From assembly GCF_016765655.2 (NCBI RefSeq), contig NZ_CP086107.1, positions 186,001-250,000 on the forward strand: 64,000 nucleotides of DNA, written 5' to 3'. The notes beneath the pieces are model-generated. The model made no database searches. It saw only the letters and a list, made by a program, of their open reading frames with translations, and was not told the origin of the DNA. The position numbers were made by a program, and so were the translations under genes. Positions 45,970 to 53,314 of the stretch are shown one piece after another; positions within the stretch are counted from its first letter, which is position 1, and each line of letters begins with the position of its first letter. Origin of the DNA: Skermanella mucosa. GTDB lineage: Bacteria; Pseudomonadota; Alphaproteobacteria; Azospirillales; Azospirillaceae.

Positions 45970-46003
45970 GACTCTCCTAATCTTCTCTTGATGCAACGGC
46001 AAC

Positions 46004-46032
46004 GGAGCGGCCGACCGCAGGCCGGCCACTCC
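46004..46032 (-). terminator. Hairpin after the hexapeptide-repeat gene
   Basis: GGAG-C-GGCCG pairs with CGGCC-A-CTCC (one mismatch, 9-base loop) in the 98-bp gap between the repeat gene stop and the patatin start. It may attenuate transcription into the patatin gene. There is no T-run. Confidence 0.4.
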
Positions 46033-46067
46033 GCCCGCGTCCGTAGTCACAGGGTACGGGCCCGGGG

Positions 46068-46646
46068 CTACCGCATCGAAACGTCGGTGTCGTAAGGAAC
46101 CCTGACCTTCTTGACGGTCAGGTCGAACGGCGCATCCGGGGTCGAGGCCGTGGTGCCCAGGTACATGAAGGTTCCCGCCGGAAGGGATGCGCCCGCGGCC
46201 AGCGTCGTGCCGGCGGGCAGGCAGGCGCCGGGCGGCAGGGACATGCCGGCCGGCAGTGTCGTGCCGCCCGGAAGGAACATGCCGCTGGGCAGGATCGAGC
46301 CCTTGGGCCAGGTGGTTCCTTCGGCGACCCTCTCGCCATCGGCCAGCATCGCGCCGTTGGGCATGGTCATGCCCTGCGTGAGGGTGACGCCGCTGGTCAG
46401 GGCGACGCCGCTGGCCAGGCTTATGTCCTCGTTGACGTCCATGCCGTTGAGCAGGCACACGCCGTTGAGCAGCTTGATATCGTTTTCGAGGGTGATGTCA
46501 TCGGTCAGCAGCAGGCCGCGGCTCATGGTCACGCCGTCGACGACCATCTCGGCCGCCATGGCCGGGCCGGAGGCGCTGCAAAGACCGACGGCGACAGCCA
46601 CGATCCCGGCAGCCCGCATGGCTTTGAAGACAGGTGTTTTGCGCAT
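46068..46646 (-). CDS. Secreted hexapeptide-repeat (predicted beta-solenoid) protein
   Basis: A 192-residue exported protein. The signal peptide covers residues 1-32 (AAGIVAVAVGLCSASGPAMA). Residues 35-166 consist of 22 uninterrupted six-residue units with consensus [LMV]-x-x-[GD]-x-[TSLIAM]; examples are LTSGVT, LPAGTT and LPPGAC. A 26-residue non-repeat tail (FDLTVKKVRVPYDTDVSMR) ends it. The strict 6-residue period with buried Leu and turn Gly suggests a left-handed beta-helix or similar solenoid, but the Gly sits at +3 from Leu, not +1 as in hexapeptide acyltransferases. GGAAG precedes ATG 46646. It likely works in the periplasm or at the surface. I do not recognise a described family. 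Confidence 0.85.
   Translation of the reverse strand: MRKTPVFKAMRAAGIVAVAVGLCSASGPAMAAEMVVDGVTMSRGLLLTDDITLENDIKLLNGVCLLNGMDVNEDISLASGVALTSGVTLTQGMTMPNGAMLADGERVAEGTTWPKGSILPSGMFLPGGTTLPAGMSLPPGACLPAGTTLAAGASLPAGTFMYLGTTASTPDAPFDLTVKKVRVPYDTDVSMR
46149..46544 (-). repeat. 22 tandem 18-bp coding units (hexapeptide array)
   Basis: The 396 bp encode 22 hexapeptides in perfect register with no insertion or deletion. At DNA level the copies have diverged well, apart from the Pro-Gly-rich 3' half, where units such as CTGCC-GGC-GGC-type recur. So the array is old and kept by selection, not a recent slippage tract. Confidence 0.85.
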
Positions 46647-46692
46647 GGTTTCTTCCTTTTTTGAAAGATGAAGATCCGACACCATTGGGGTT

Positions 46693-46896
46693 TCACTGCG
46701 CGCAATCGAATGAAAGGCTTTCCATTTTCATGGCGATGGAAGCTTCTGACGTTTCATCGGATTTCAATGCGGGTGGCAGGTCAGATGATTCCGCAATGAA
46801 CATCTCGTTTTCTAAGGAGAGCGTGACTGTGAAATGATCTTCTGCGTCCGTCGGAAACCGGCTTGATATCTTTGGATCGCTTCTCGCGAACCTCAT
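46693..46896 (-). CDS. Possible small protein (weak)
   Basis: A 67-residue frame on the minus strand, 10 bp after the glycine-zipper lipoprotein stop. It has a beta-strand-like middle (HFTVTLSLENEMFIAESS) but no ribosome site and weak G/C at third positions. An overlapping frame exists on the other strand. It may only be A+T-richer spacer. Confidence 0.25.
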   Translation of the reverse strand: MRFARSDPKISSRFPTDAEDHFTVTLSLENEMFIAESSDLPPALKSDETSEASIAMKMESLSFDCAQ

Positions 46897-46905
46897 TCAT
46901 TGACG

Positions 46906-47313
46906 TTATTTATTGCGTTCGCGATGCCATTGCTCGAAAAGACGTCGCTCCTCGATCTCGCGGCGGACCTCTTCGTCCTGCAGGGCGCGTTGGCGCTCGA
47001 AGTCGAGTTGCCGGCGCGCGCTGGCGTCCCGTGAGGCTTCGGCCTCCTGTATCCGCCGATTCTCGGCTTGCCGGTCGAGCGTCATGTTGCCGGCGAGTCC
47101 TCCGGCGGCGGCCCCGATGAGCATGCCGCTCGTGCTGTTGCCGAAGATCGCCCTGCTGACGCCCGCGCCGGCGGCGGCGCCGCCGAGCGTGCCGACGCCG
47201 GCCGTCGCGGTTCCGCCGCCGGTCGTCTCGCAGCCGGCCAGCGCCAACCCGGCGACGACCCCCAGCAAGGAGATCCTCAGTCCCGTCCGGCGCGTTCCAT
47301 GCAGCTTCCTCAT
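46906..47313 (-). CDS. Glycine-zipper lipoprotein
   Basis: A 135-residue lipoprotein. The signal ends in lipobox GLALAGCETT (Cys near residue 28). A glycine-zipper hairpin follows (about residues 38-76: AGVGTLGGAAAGAGVSRAIFG and GMLIGAAAGGLAGNM), then a charged alpha-helical tail (EVRREIEERRLFEQWHRE) typical of peptidoglycan-side SlyB/OsmB-like proteins. Its ATG overlaps the stop of the EF-hand gene (ATGA), so they are made together. A role in outer-membrane integrity is likely but general. Confidence 0.85.
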   Translation of the reverse strand: MRKLHGTRRTGLRISLLGVVAGLALAGCETTGGGTATAGVGTLGGAAAGAGVSRAIFGNSTSGMLIGAAAGGLAGNMTLDRQAENRRIQEAEASRDASARRQLDFERQRALQDEEVRREIEERRLFEQWHRERNK

Positions 47314-47747
47314 CTTGCAGCTCCCAGGTCGGAGCTTGCCGCCTCGACCATTTCTTCGAAGGACAGGGCACCGTCACCGTCTTTGTCGCCGGCCGCGAGC
47401 GCCCGGGTCTTGTTGATCATCACCTCCGAGAAAGTCAGGACGCCGTCGCCGTTGGCGTCGATGCGGGAGAACCTGGCCGGGTCATGCGGTCCCAGTTCAC
47501 TCCGCGTCAGCGTCCCGCTCCGGTCCTTGTCGAGCGAACTGAACCCGACGGCCGCATCCCGGGCAAGTTCGGCCTCGCTGACCAGTTCATCGGCATCGGT
47601 ATCGGCCGCCTCGAAGGCCAAGCGTTCGTACCCGGTTGCTTCCGTCCCGCCAGCCTGCTGCGCATTGGCGGACTTGACCGGCACCCCCGCCATTACAAAG
47701 GGGAAACACAGTGAGGCCGCGAGAATTCGGGCATACGGGGTCAGCAT
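47310..47747 (-). CDS. Secreted four-EF-hand calcium-binding protein
   Basis: A 145-residue protein. The signal peptide covers residues 1 to about 29 (ILAASLCFPFVMAGVPVKSANA). Four EF-hand loops follow: DTDADELVSEAE, DKDRSGTLTRSE, DANGDGVLTFSE and DKDGDGALSFEE, each with Asp at 1, acidic or Asn/Asp at 3 and 5, and Glu at 12. It should bind calcium in the periplasm. ATG 47747 puts the signal at the N-terminus; the in-frame ATG 33 bases earlier lacks support. It is first in the minus-strand envelope run and translationally coupled to the lipoprotein gene. Confidence 0.9.
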   Translation of the reverse strand: MLTPYARILAASLCFPFVMAGVPVKSANAQQAGGTEATGYERLAFEAADTDADELVSEAELARDAAVGFSSLDKDRSGTLTRSELGPHDPARFSRIDANGDGVLTFSEVMINKTRALAAGDKDGDGALSFEEMVEAASSDLGAAR

Positions 47748-48347
47748 AGCCCATCGTTCTCTTGCGTATCGGCTAAGCATCCACGTTTCCTCTTTTCTGT
47801 TCTATCGCGATCTTGCGCTATCCAGATCGGATCAACCTGACATGTGTACAGTGAAGTTACTCACGTGGACAAACTACTATATTGACTATGAGCGCAAGAA
47901 GCATTCAATGCGGTAAGGCGATTAGCTCTTTAGGCTTCTACAAAATAGTGTTTCAAATAAGCCGTTCATGGAAATCAGAATCGACCATGAGTCTTCCGGA
48001 GTAAAGTAAAAATGTCATATCAATATTTCAAGAAAACATTTCATATGAAACGATACATTCTATGAACAGTCCTTGCCAGGAAGTTTTCATTCGGATAACG
48101 TGGCTATAACGGTCTGTTTTCTCGGTTGTTTCCTCATTTCCGACATCGCTCAAGGTCTCGGTCATCGCGCGGCTGTGCTGCGGGACCGTTCTCATGGATC
48201 GATCCCTTCATGTGGATGGGCGAGGTCACCGAAGCGGCGGGTTATCCGGGCGGAAACACCCCGGGGGTCCCGCCGGGGCCCACGGGAAACGAAGTAAACG
48301 GAAGCGGGAATACTCGGAAGCCGGAATACCAACAAGAGGTGGGCATC
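47748..48347. other. 600-bp A+T-rich intergenic region, divergent promoters
   Basis: No convincing gene lies here. From 47790 to 48130 it is strongly A+T-rich for this genome; from 48150 it returns to high G+C. A 12-bp perfect palindrome TTTCATATGAAA is at 48039-48050. Open frames in the G+C-rich part (48126-48347) merge with the lipase frame but have no ribosome site. It separates the divergent EF-hand operon and the lipase gene, so it should hold both promoters. Confidence 0.6.
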
Positions 48348-49829
48348 ATGCGGATTTGGGTCGCAAGGATGTTGAAGCGGGCCGCGGCGCTGCTTGCCGT
48401 CCTCGCGGTGGCGTTGCTCGGCATCCGCGCCTATGATTCCCAGCGCGGCCAACCGCTCGAACCCTGGCACAAATACGTCCCCGAGGAACTGGGCGCCGAT
48501 GAACTCGACGACGGCGACTGGGCCGGTTACCTGAAGACCGAGGCGGATCTCTTCGACAGGGTGCGGGAGGAAGTCACGCGGAAGCTGCCGCCGGAAGACC
48601 GCATCCCGGTCAACCGTTATTTCGACGGCAGCCCGATCCATCCGGGACGGTTTCCCCAGGACTGGAACCGCTCATATACGCTCGAACCCGTCGGCCCTCT
48701 CCGCGGCGCGGTCGTGTTCCTCCATGGCCTGACCGACTCGCCCTACAGCCTGCGCCACATCGCCCGACGGTACGGCGAGCACGGCTTCGCCGCGGTGGCC
48801 ATCAGGCTGCCCGGGCATGGCACCGTCCCGGCCGGCCTGACGGACATCGACTGGGAGGATTGGCTGGCGGCGACCCGGTTGACGGTCAGGGAAGCCCGGC
48901 GCCGGGCAGGTCCGGGGCTGCCGCTTCACCTGGTCGGCTTCTCGAACGGCGGCGCGCTCGCGATGATGTACGCGCTCGACGCCTTGGACGACGATCGTCT
49001 GACGCGGCCGGACCGGATCGTGCTGATCTCACCGATGATCGGAATCACCGCGTTCGCGCGCTTCGCCGGACTGGCGGGGCTGCCCGCGATATTCCCGGCC
49101 TTCGCGAAAGCCGCCTGGCTCAGCGTGCTGCCGGAGTTCAATCCCTTCAAATACAACTCCTTCCCGATCAACGGGGCGCGCCAGTCGCACCTGCTGACGG
49201 AAGCGCTCCAGCGGAAGATCGCGGCCCGCGCGTCGGACGGCCGTTTGGCCGAACTGCCCCCGATCATCACTTTCCAGTCGGTGATGGATTTCACGGTCAG
49301 CACGCGCGCGATCGTGTCCGCGCTGTATGCCCATCTGCCCGCCAACGGCAGCGAACTCGTGCTGTTCGATGTGAACCGCAACACCAAGTTCGGTCCGCTC
49401 CTGAGTTCCGCCTCCGACACCATTCTGACCCGGATCCTGCCCGAACCGCCCCGGCGGTTCAGGACTACGATCATCACCAACGCCAGCCCCGACAGCGCCG
49501 AGGTGGTCGAGCGCGTCGTGGAGGCGGGTGCCGCCACCGAGCAGACACGCGATCTCGGATTGTCCTATCCGATCGACGTCTACTCGCTTTCCCATGTCGC
49601 CCTTCCGTTCCCGACCAGCGACTCCCTTTACGGCCTGCACCCCGATCCTGCGGAGGATTTCGGCATCAACCTGGGCGCCCTGGCCGCGCGGGGGGAGCGG
49701 GGCGCCCTGATCGTCAGCATGGACTCGCTGCTTCGCATGTCGTCCAATCCGTTCTTTCCCTATCTCATGGGGCGGATCGAGGAAAAGCTGACGTCGCCTC
49801 CGCAGCTGAACGCCGGACACGGCGATTGA
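48348..49829 (+). CDS. Membrane-anchored alpha/beta hydrolase (lipase/esterase)
   Basis: A 493-residue protein. An N-terminal hydrophobic anchor or signal covers residues 5-24 (MLKRAAALLAVLAVALLGI). The hydrolase core has HG oxyanion motif VVFLHGLTDSPYSLRHIA, nucleophile elbow LVGFSNGGALAMM, and a late His in DVYSLSHVALPFP. It resembles monoacylglycerol lipase-like serine aquaporin-independent esterases in the order of motifs, with a long C-terminal lid region. ATG 48348 is preceded by GAGGTGGG. It faces the periplasm by topology. The substrate is probably a lipid ester, unproven. Confidence 0.87.
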   Translation: MRIWVARMLKRAAALLAVLAVALLGIRAYDSQRGQPLEPWHKYVPEELGADELDDGDWAGYLKTEADLFDRVREEVTRKLPPEDRIPVNRYFDGSPIHPGRFPQDWNRSYTLEPVGPLRGAVVFLHGLTDSPYSLRHIARRYGEHGFAAVAIRLPGHGTVPAGLTDIDWEDWLAATRLTVREARRRAGPGLPLHLVGFSNGGALAMMYALDALDDDRLTRPDRIVLISPMIGITAFARFAGLAGLPAIFPAFAKAAWLSVLPEFNPFKYNSFPINGARQSHLLTEALQRKIAARASDGRLAELPPIITFQSVMDFTVSTRAIVSALYAHLPANGSELVLFDVNRNTKFGPLLSSASDTILTRILPEPPRRFRTTIITNASPDSAEVVERVVEAGAATEQTRDLGLSYPIDVYSLSHVALPFPTSDSLYGLHPDPAEDFGINLGALAARGERGALIVSMDSLLRMSSNPFFPYLMGRIEEKLTSPPQLNAGHGD

Positions 49830-49832
49830 CCC

Positions 49833-50105
49833 TTATCCGGGCCGTCGGGGCGGGATATGATCCACGTCCCGATTGGACGTCGCCTGGTCGCGAGCATCCG
49901 GAGCCCGGCCGGCGTCATGCTCGGTCAGCACCGCGTCGACCGCGGCGGGATCGATTGCCTGAGCCTGCGACAGCAGATCATACGCCTCTTCCTCATGGCC
50001 CAGGGCCTGCTCGTGAAGTCCTCGTTCGGCCAGCTTCCGGGCGCGATGCGCCGTTCCGGCGCCATCGTCCTCGGGAATATCGGATCTTGCAGATCTGTCG
50101 GTCAT
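49833..50105 (-). CDS. Small acidic hypothetical protein
   Basis: A 90-residue soluble protein with a helical centre (RARKLAERGLHEQALGHEEE, AYDLLSQAQAIDPAAVDAVL), which looks like one or two TPR-type helices, and disordered ends. GGAGG stands 6 bases before ATG 50105. Its stop is 3 bp from the convergent lipase stop. No known family. Confidence 0.6.
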   Translation of the reverse strand: MTDRSARSDIPEDDGAGTAHRARKLAERGLHEQALGHEEEAYDLLSQAQAIDPAAVDAVLTEHDAGRAPDARDQATSNRDVDHIPPRRPG

Positions 50106-50213
50106 GGCTTCCTCCTGGGGAGTGAACAGGCGAGACGGCACATCGGTGCGGAGGCGCCGCGGATACTCGGCGGCGGAAGGTCATCCGCTGGAAATCCGGC
50201 CCGGCAATCGACA

Positions 50214-50234
50214 GGACCGGTCAGGAGACCGTCC
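50214..50234 (-). terminator. Hairpin downstream of the PAS_5 gene
   Basis: GGAC-C-GGTC pairs with GACC-GTCC (one bulged C, 4-base loop) 30 bp beyond the PAS_5 stop and upstream of the small gene at 50105. A weak terminator candidate without T-run. Confidence 0.35.
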
Positions 50235-50263
50235 CGGCTTCACGATCAGGAAGAAGATGCCGC

Positions 50264-50770
50264 TCATCCCACGAGGTCGATGACGCCGACGATCGTGTCG
50301 GGCACCGCTCCGTAGCGGATCAGCGGGATATCGACCGACTCGAAGCGGATATGGTCGCGGTTCTCGTACAGCAACCGTCCCGAACAGCGCCAGGATCGGC
50401 CGCCGGTCAGGACACGGGTGAAGTAATCGTGCAGCTGCTCGCTGATCGCCCCCGGAGTCTCCGGCGTGATGACCTGGCCGGTCATGTTCCGTCCGATGAT
50501 CTGGATCGCCCGCTCGCCGTAGAGACGAAACTGGAAGGCGTCGTCCAGAGCGCGCACCACGTAGATGTTGGGAAGCAGCGGCCCATGGCTGGTGACGTCG
50601 AAGGAGGACCAGTGCGGGACCCCGTCGCGGCTGGCCGCCGCCCACCAATGCCACAGCTTCTCTGTCAGGCGGCTTTGGAAATACCGGGCCTGAACAGCCG
50701 CCTCATCGATGGGCTCTTCCACGACCCCGGGTTTGCTCTGCTCGCATTCGTTCCAGTGCTCTGAATACAT
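50264..50770 (-). CDS. PAS_5 domain protein
   Basis: A 168-residue soluble protein with one PAS_5-type fold. Conserved pieces are LWHWWAAASRDGVPHWSSFDV, LLPNIYVVRALDDAFQFRLYG and YRN-like LLYENRDHIRFESVDIPL. PAS_5 proteins are small single-domain proteins frequent in Rhodospirillales and Rhizobiales; their ligand and partner are unknown. No output domain is attached. It is transcribed alone. Confidence 0.85.
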   Translation of the reverse strand: MYSEHWNECEQSKPGVVEEPIDEAAVQARYFQSRLTEKLWHWWAAASRDGVPHWSSFDVTSHGPLLPNIYVVRALDDAFQFRLYGERAIQIIGRNMTGQVITPETPGAISEQLHDYFTRVLTGGRSWRCSGRLLYENRDHIRFESVDIPLIRYGAVPDTIVGVIDLVG

Positions 50771-50906
50771 GTTGTTCCGAGGCGGGCCATTCGACGGGGT
50801 TCCATCGTATCATGACCAAGCTTAATTTAAGATTGTTGGATCGGGCAACGGCACTTTATTCGCCGCGGCCGCGAAGCCGAGCCGACTATTGCCGCGTCGG
50901 CGGCGC

Positions 50907-51611
50907 CTATTCCCGCGCCGCCACGATCGTCCGGCCGTCGGCGCCGTGGATGACGAGCGTCCCGTCGTCTGGAAGCTCGTACCGGGCCGGCGCCTCGAGG
51001 ATACTCAGGAATGCCGCCTCCAGACGAAGGAGATCCGGTGGGCAGGCCCGCCGGGTCGAGGCGACAGGTCCGATCGACACTCCCTCGCCCCTGACGGCAT
51101 AGGCCGCGCCATAGGCGTTGCAGCCCGTCGTGCCGGAAAGCCGGCCGCCGTCCGCGAAGGCCAGCGTGGGCGGCATGCTTCCGGCGACCGCGGAACCGCC
51201 GACCTCGCGGACGGTCCAGGGGCGGCCTCGCAGCAGCTCCTCCGGATCTCCGCCGCAGCCCGCCAATTCCCGCCCGTCCACCGTGACGGTGACATGGTCC
51301 GGGTAAGGTATGCCGGTCATGGTGTCCGCGCAGGTCCGCGTCTCGATCGCGACGTGCAGCCGATGCGCCTCCGTAATCGCTTCGTAGCGGCGGCCGCCGG
51401 GCACCGTCTCCTCCGCCGGGCGCGGGACGGTGATCCGCGCCGCTCCGTAGTCCATCACCAGGGTGATCCGGTCCGGGGCGATCTCCAGCGACCAGCCCGG
51501 CTCGTTGCCGCGCGCCGCATAGGCGGCGTCGGCATCCGCCGCTGCCGCCGGGCAGGTTCCGCACAACACGGCCGCGGCGAGCATCGGCGGGAGGAGGACT
51601 CTCGACATCAT
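50907..51611 (-). CDS. Secreted COG3650/META-domain protein
   Basis: A 234-residue exported protein. The signal peptide ends near residue 24 (CPAAAADA). The first module (residues about 30-118) is COG3650-like: RGNEPGWSLEIAPDRITLVMDYG and the Cys-containing RTCADTMTGIPYP. The second is a META/HslJ-type domain (about 127-230): LRGRPWTVREVGGSAV, SGTTGCNAYGAAY, with the family GCN. Related HslJ proteins aid heat or novobiocin tolerance. Two adjacent ATGs (51611, 51608) are possible. It is divergent from the LysR gene at 51760. Confidence 0.83.
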   Translation of the reverse strand: MMSRVLLPPMLAAAVLCGTCPAAAADADAAYAARGNEPGWSLEIAPDRITLVMDYGAARITVPRPAEETVPGGRRYEAITEAHRLHVAIETRTCADTMTGIPYPDHVTVTVDGRELAGCGGDPEELLRGRPWTVREVGGSAVAGSMPPTLAFADGGRLSGTTGCNAYGAAYAVRGEGVSIGPVASTRRACPPDLLRLEAAFLSILEAPARYELPDDGTLVIHGADGRTIVAARE

Positions 51612-51759
51612 GGAAACCCCGGAGACGGTCCGCCAGATTTCCACGCCGATCGTGAAAGGTCCAGGGTGCGGCATGGTCACCCCGATCGGGCGCGGGATGC
51701 CCGGCGTCATCCTCCTGCGCACCGGAATTCCCTCAAAATCCGTCTATATTTTGCGACCC

Positions 51760-52677
51760 ATGGAAATGCATCAGATACGCTACTTCCTGGCGGTCGCCCG
51801 CACGCGCAACTTCACCCGCGCCGCGGAGGAGTGCCATGTCAGCCAGCCGTCGCTGACCCGCGCGATCCAGAAGCTGGAAGGGGAACTGGGCGGCCCGCTG
51901 TTCCGGCGGGAACACAGCCTGTCGCACTTGACCGACCTGGGCCGCATCATGCTCCCCCACCTGGAGCAGACCTACGGCGCGGCGCAGGCCGCGAAATCCA
52001 TGGCGGAAGGGTTGCGCAAGGGCAGCCTGGCACCGCTTGGCCTGGGCGTCACCGCGTCCTTCGCCCCCGATCACCTGGTGGATCTGCTGGAGACGCTGAA
52101 CCGCTCGCTGAACGGGCTGGAGCTGACGCTGGAGTCCGGGACCCACGCCGATCTCGTGCGGGACATGATGCAGGGCGGGTTCGACGTCGCGATCCTGGAG
52201 GAGGCGGCCGACCTTCCCGACCGGCTGCGAAGCTGGCAGCTCTTCCGGGAGCATTACCGGGTGCTGTGCCGGACCGACCACCGCTTCGCCCAGCTGAACG
52301 CGATCGAGCCGGCACTGCTCGACGGCGAGGTCTGGATCGACCGGCCGAACTGCCTGTCCAGCCCCCGCTTTCGGCAGCTCTGCGCCTTGGCCGGGGTCAT
52401 GCCCGCGTTCCGCCACCGCGCCACCGGCGAGGAGCATCTCCAGCGGATGGTGCTGGCCGGCTTCGGCTGCGCCCTGGCGCCGGAAACCGTGCCGATCGCG
52501 GAAGGGCTGGCGATGCGCCCGGTCCACGACCTGGACCTGTCTCGTACCGTGCTGGTCGCCACCGTGATCGGCCGCCGCCTGTCGCCGGCCTCGGACGCCT
52601 TCCTGAAGGCGGCGCGGGCCCGCGCCTGGCCGCCAGGGGACCCGGAGGCTCAGCCGCCGATGCCCCGCAGGACCTGA
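51760..52677 (+). CDS. LysR-family transcriptional regulator
   Basis: A 305-residue regulator. HTH residues 1-60: MHQIRYFLAVARTRNFTRAA, then CHVSQPSLTRAIQKLEGELG and LFRREHSLSHLTDLG. The ligand domain (about 88-290) is of the CynR/OxyR-like type, with GCALAPETVPI near the end. ATG 51760 fits; a second ATG follows two codons later. Its 3' end overlaps the convergent peroxiredoxin-like gene by 28 bp. It may control the redox operon that it faces, or the divergent META gene. Confidence 0.9.
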   Translation: MEMHQIRYFLAVARTRNFTRAAEECHVSQPSLTRAIQKLEGELGGPLFRREHSLSHLTDLGRIMLPHLEQTYGAAQAAKSMAEGLRKGSLAPLGLGVTASFAPDHLVDLLETLNRSLNGLELTLESGTHADLVRDMMQGGFDVAILEEAADLPDRLRSWQLFREHYRVLCRTDHRFAQLNAIEPALLDGEVWIDRPNCLSSPRFRQLCALAGVMPAFRHRATGEEHLQRMVLAGFGCALAPETVPIAEGLAMRPVHDLDLSRTVLVATVIGRRLSPASDAFLKAARARAWPPGDPEAQPPMPRRT

Positions 52678-53291
52678 AGCACCGCCTCCGGTTCCGCGCG
52701 GCGGCGGAAATCCACGTCGGCCTCGGCGAAGCGGATGATGCCGTGCCGGTCCACGACATATGTGGCCGGCACCGGGATGAACCACGCGTCGCTGCCGTAA
52801 TGCAGGGCCAAGTCGCGGCCGATCCCCAGGTACGCCTCGCGGATCCGGTCGTTGATCCGGACGGCGAGCCCCATCCGGAGCGCAAGGCCATGGTCGACAT
52901 CGACCAGGAACGAACCGTCCAGGTCGAGCGCCCGGCGGAGCGCCTCCGCCTCGCCGCCGATCTCGCCGGTCACCGCCACGAAGGTGGCGCCGAGCCGGCG
53001 GACTTCGGAAGCAGCCTCCGACCATGCCGCCATCTCGGTTCGGCAATAGGGACACCAGCCGCCCCGGTAGAAGCTCAGCACCGCCGGCCCCTCCGCCAGG
53101 AGGTCGAGGGACGACACGTAGCGGCCCCGGCTGTCGGGCAGGGCGAAAGGCTCCAGCCTGTCGCCGACCGCCGGGCTGCACGACGCGGCGCCGGCCGCGC
53201 GCAGATCCGCGACGAACCCGTCGTAGAGGACGTCCCAGGCCGGATCGAGCGACCGGCGTATCTCACCCAGCCTGTCGGCGAGTAGTGTCAT
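52650..53291 (-). CDS. AhpC/TSA-type thioredoxin-fold peroxiredoxin-like protein
   Basis: A 213-residue soluble protein with an AhpC/TSA redoxin domain (residues about 45-200). The active site is FYRGGWCPYCRTEM, a CxxC rather than the single peroxidatic Cys with T-x-x-C of classical peroxiredoxins, typical of the PRX-like2/bacterioferritin-comigratory-like group. The last part has PVPATYVVDRHGIIRFAE. It is the last gene of a minus-strand operon with a disulfide oxidoreductase (23 bp upstream), a possible electron donor. Its 3' end runs 28 bp into the opposing LysR gene. Confidence 0.88.
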   Translation of the reverse strand: MTLLADRLGEIRRSLDPAWDVLYDGFVADLRAAGAASCSPAVGDRLEPFALPDSRGRYVSSLDLLAEGPAVLSFYRGGWCPYCRTEMAAWSEAASEVRRLGATFVAVTGEIGGEAEALRRALDLDGSFLVDVDHGLALRMGLAVRINDRIREAYLGIGRDLALHYGSDAWFIPVPATYVVDRHGIIRFAEADVDFRRRAEPEAVLQVLRGIGG

Positions 53292-53314
53292 GACCCGTGT
53301 CCCGATCGAAGGCG

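Noticed and set aside
46149-46544. Recent slippage tract or CRISPR-like array
   Set aside because: The 18-bp units differ strongly at DNA level, encode protein in frame, and there are no spacers.
48126-48347. Pro/Gly-rich upstream part of the lipase frame, considered as a small peptide precursor
   Set aside because: No start codon with a ribosome site, no cleavage or maturation genes nearby; the lipase has its own start at 48348.
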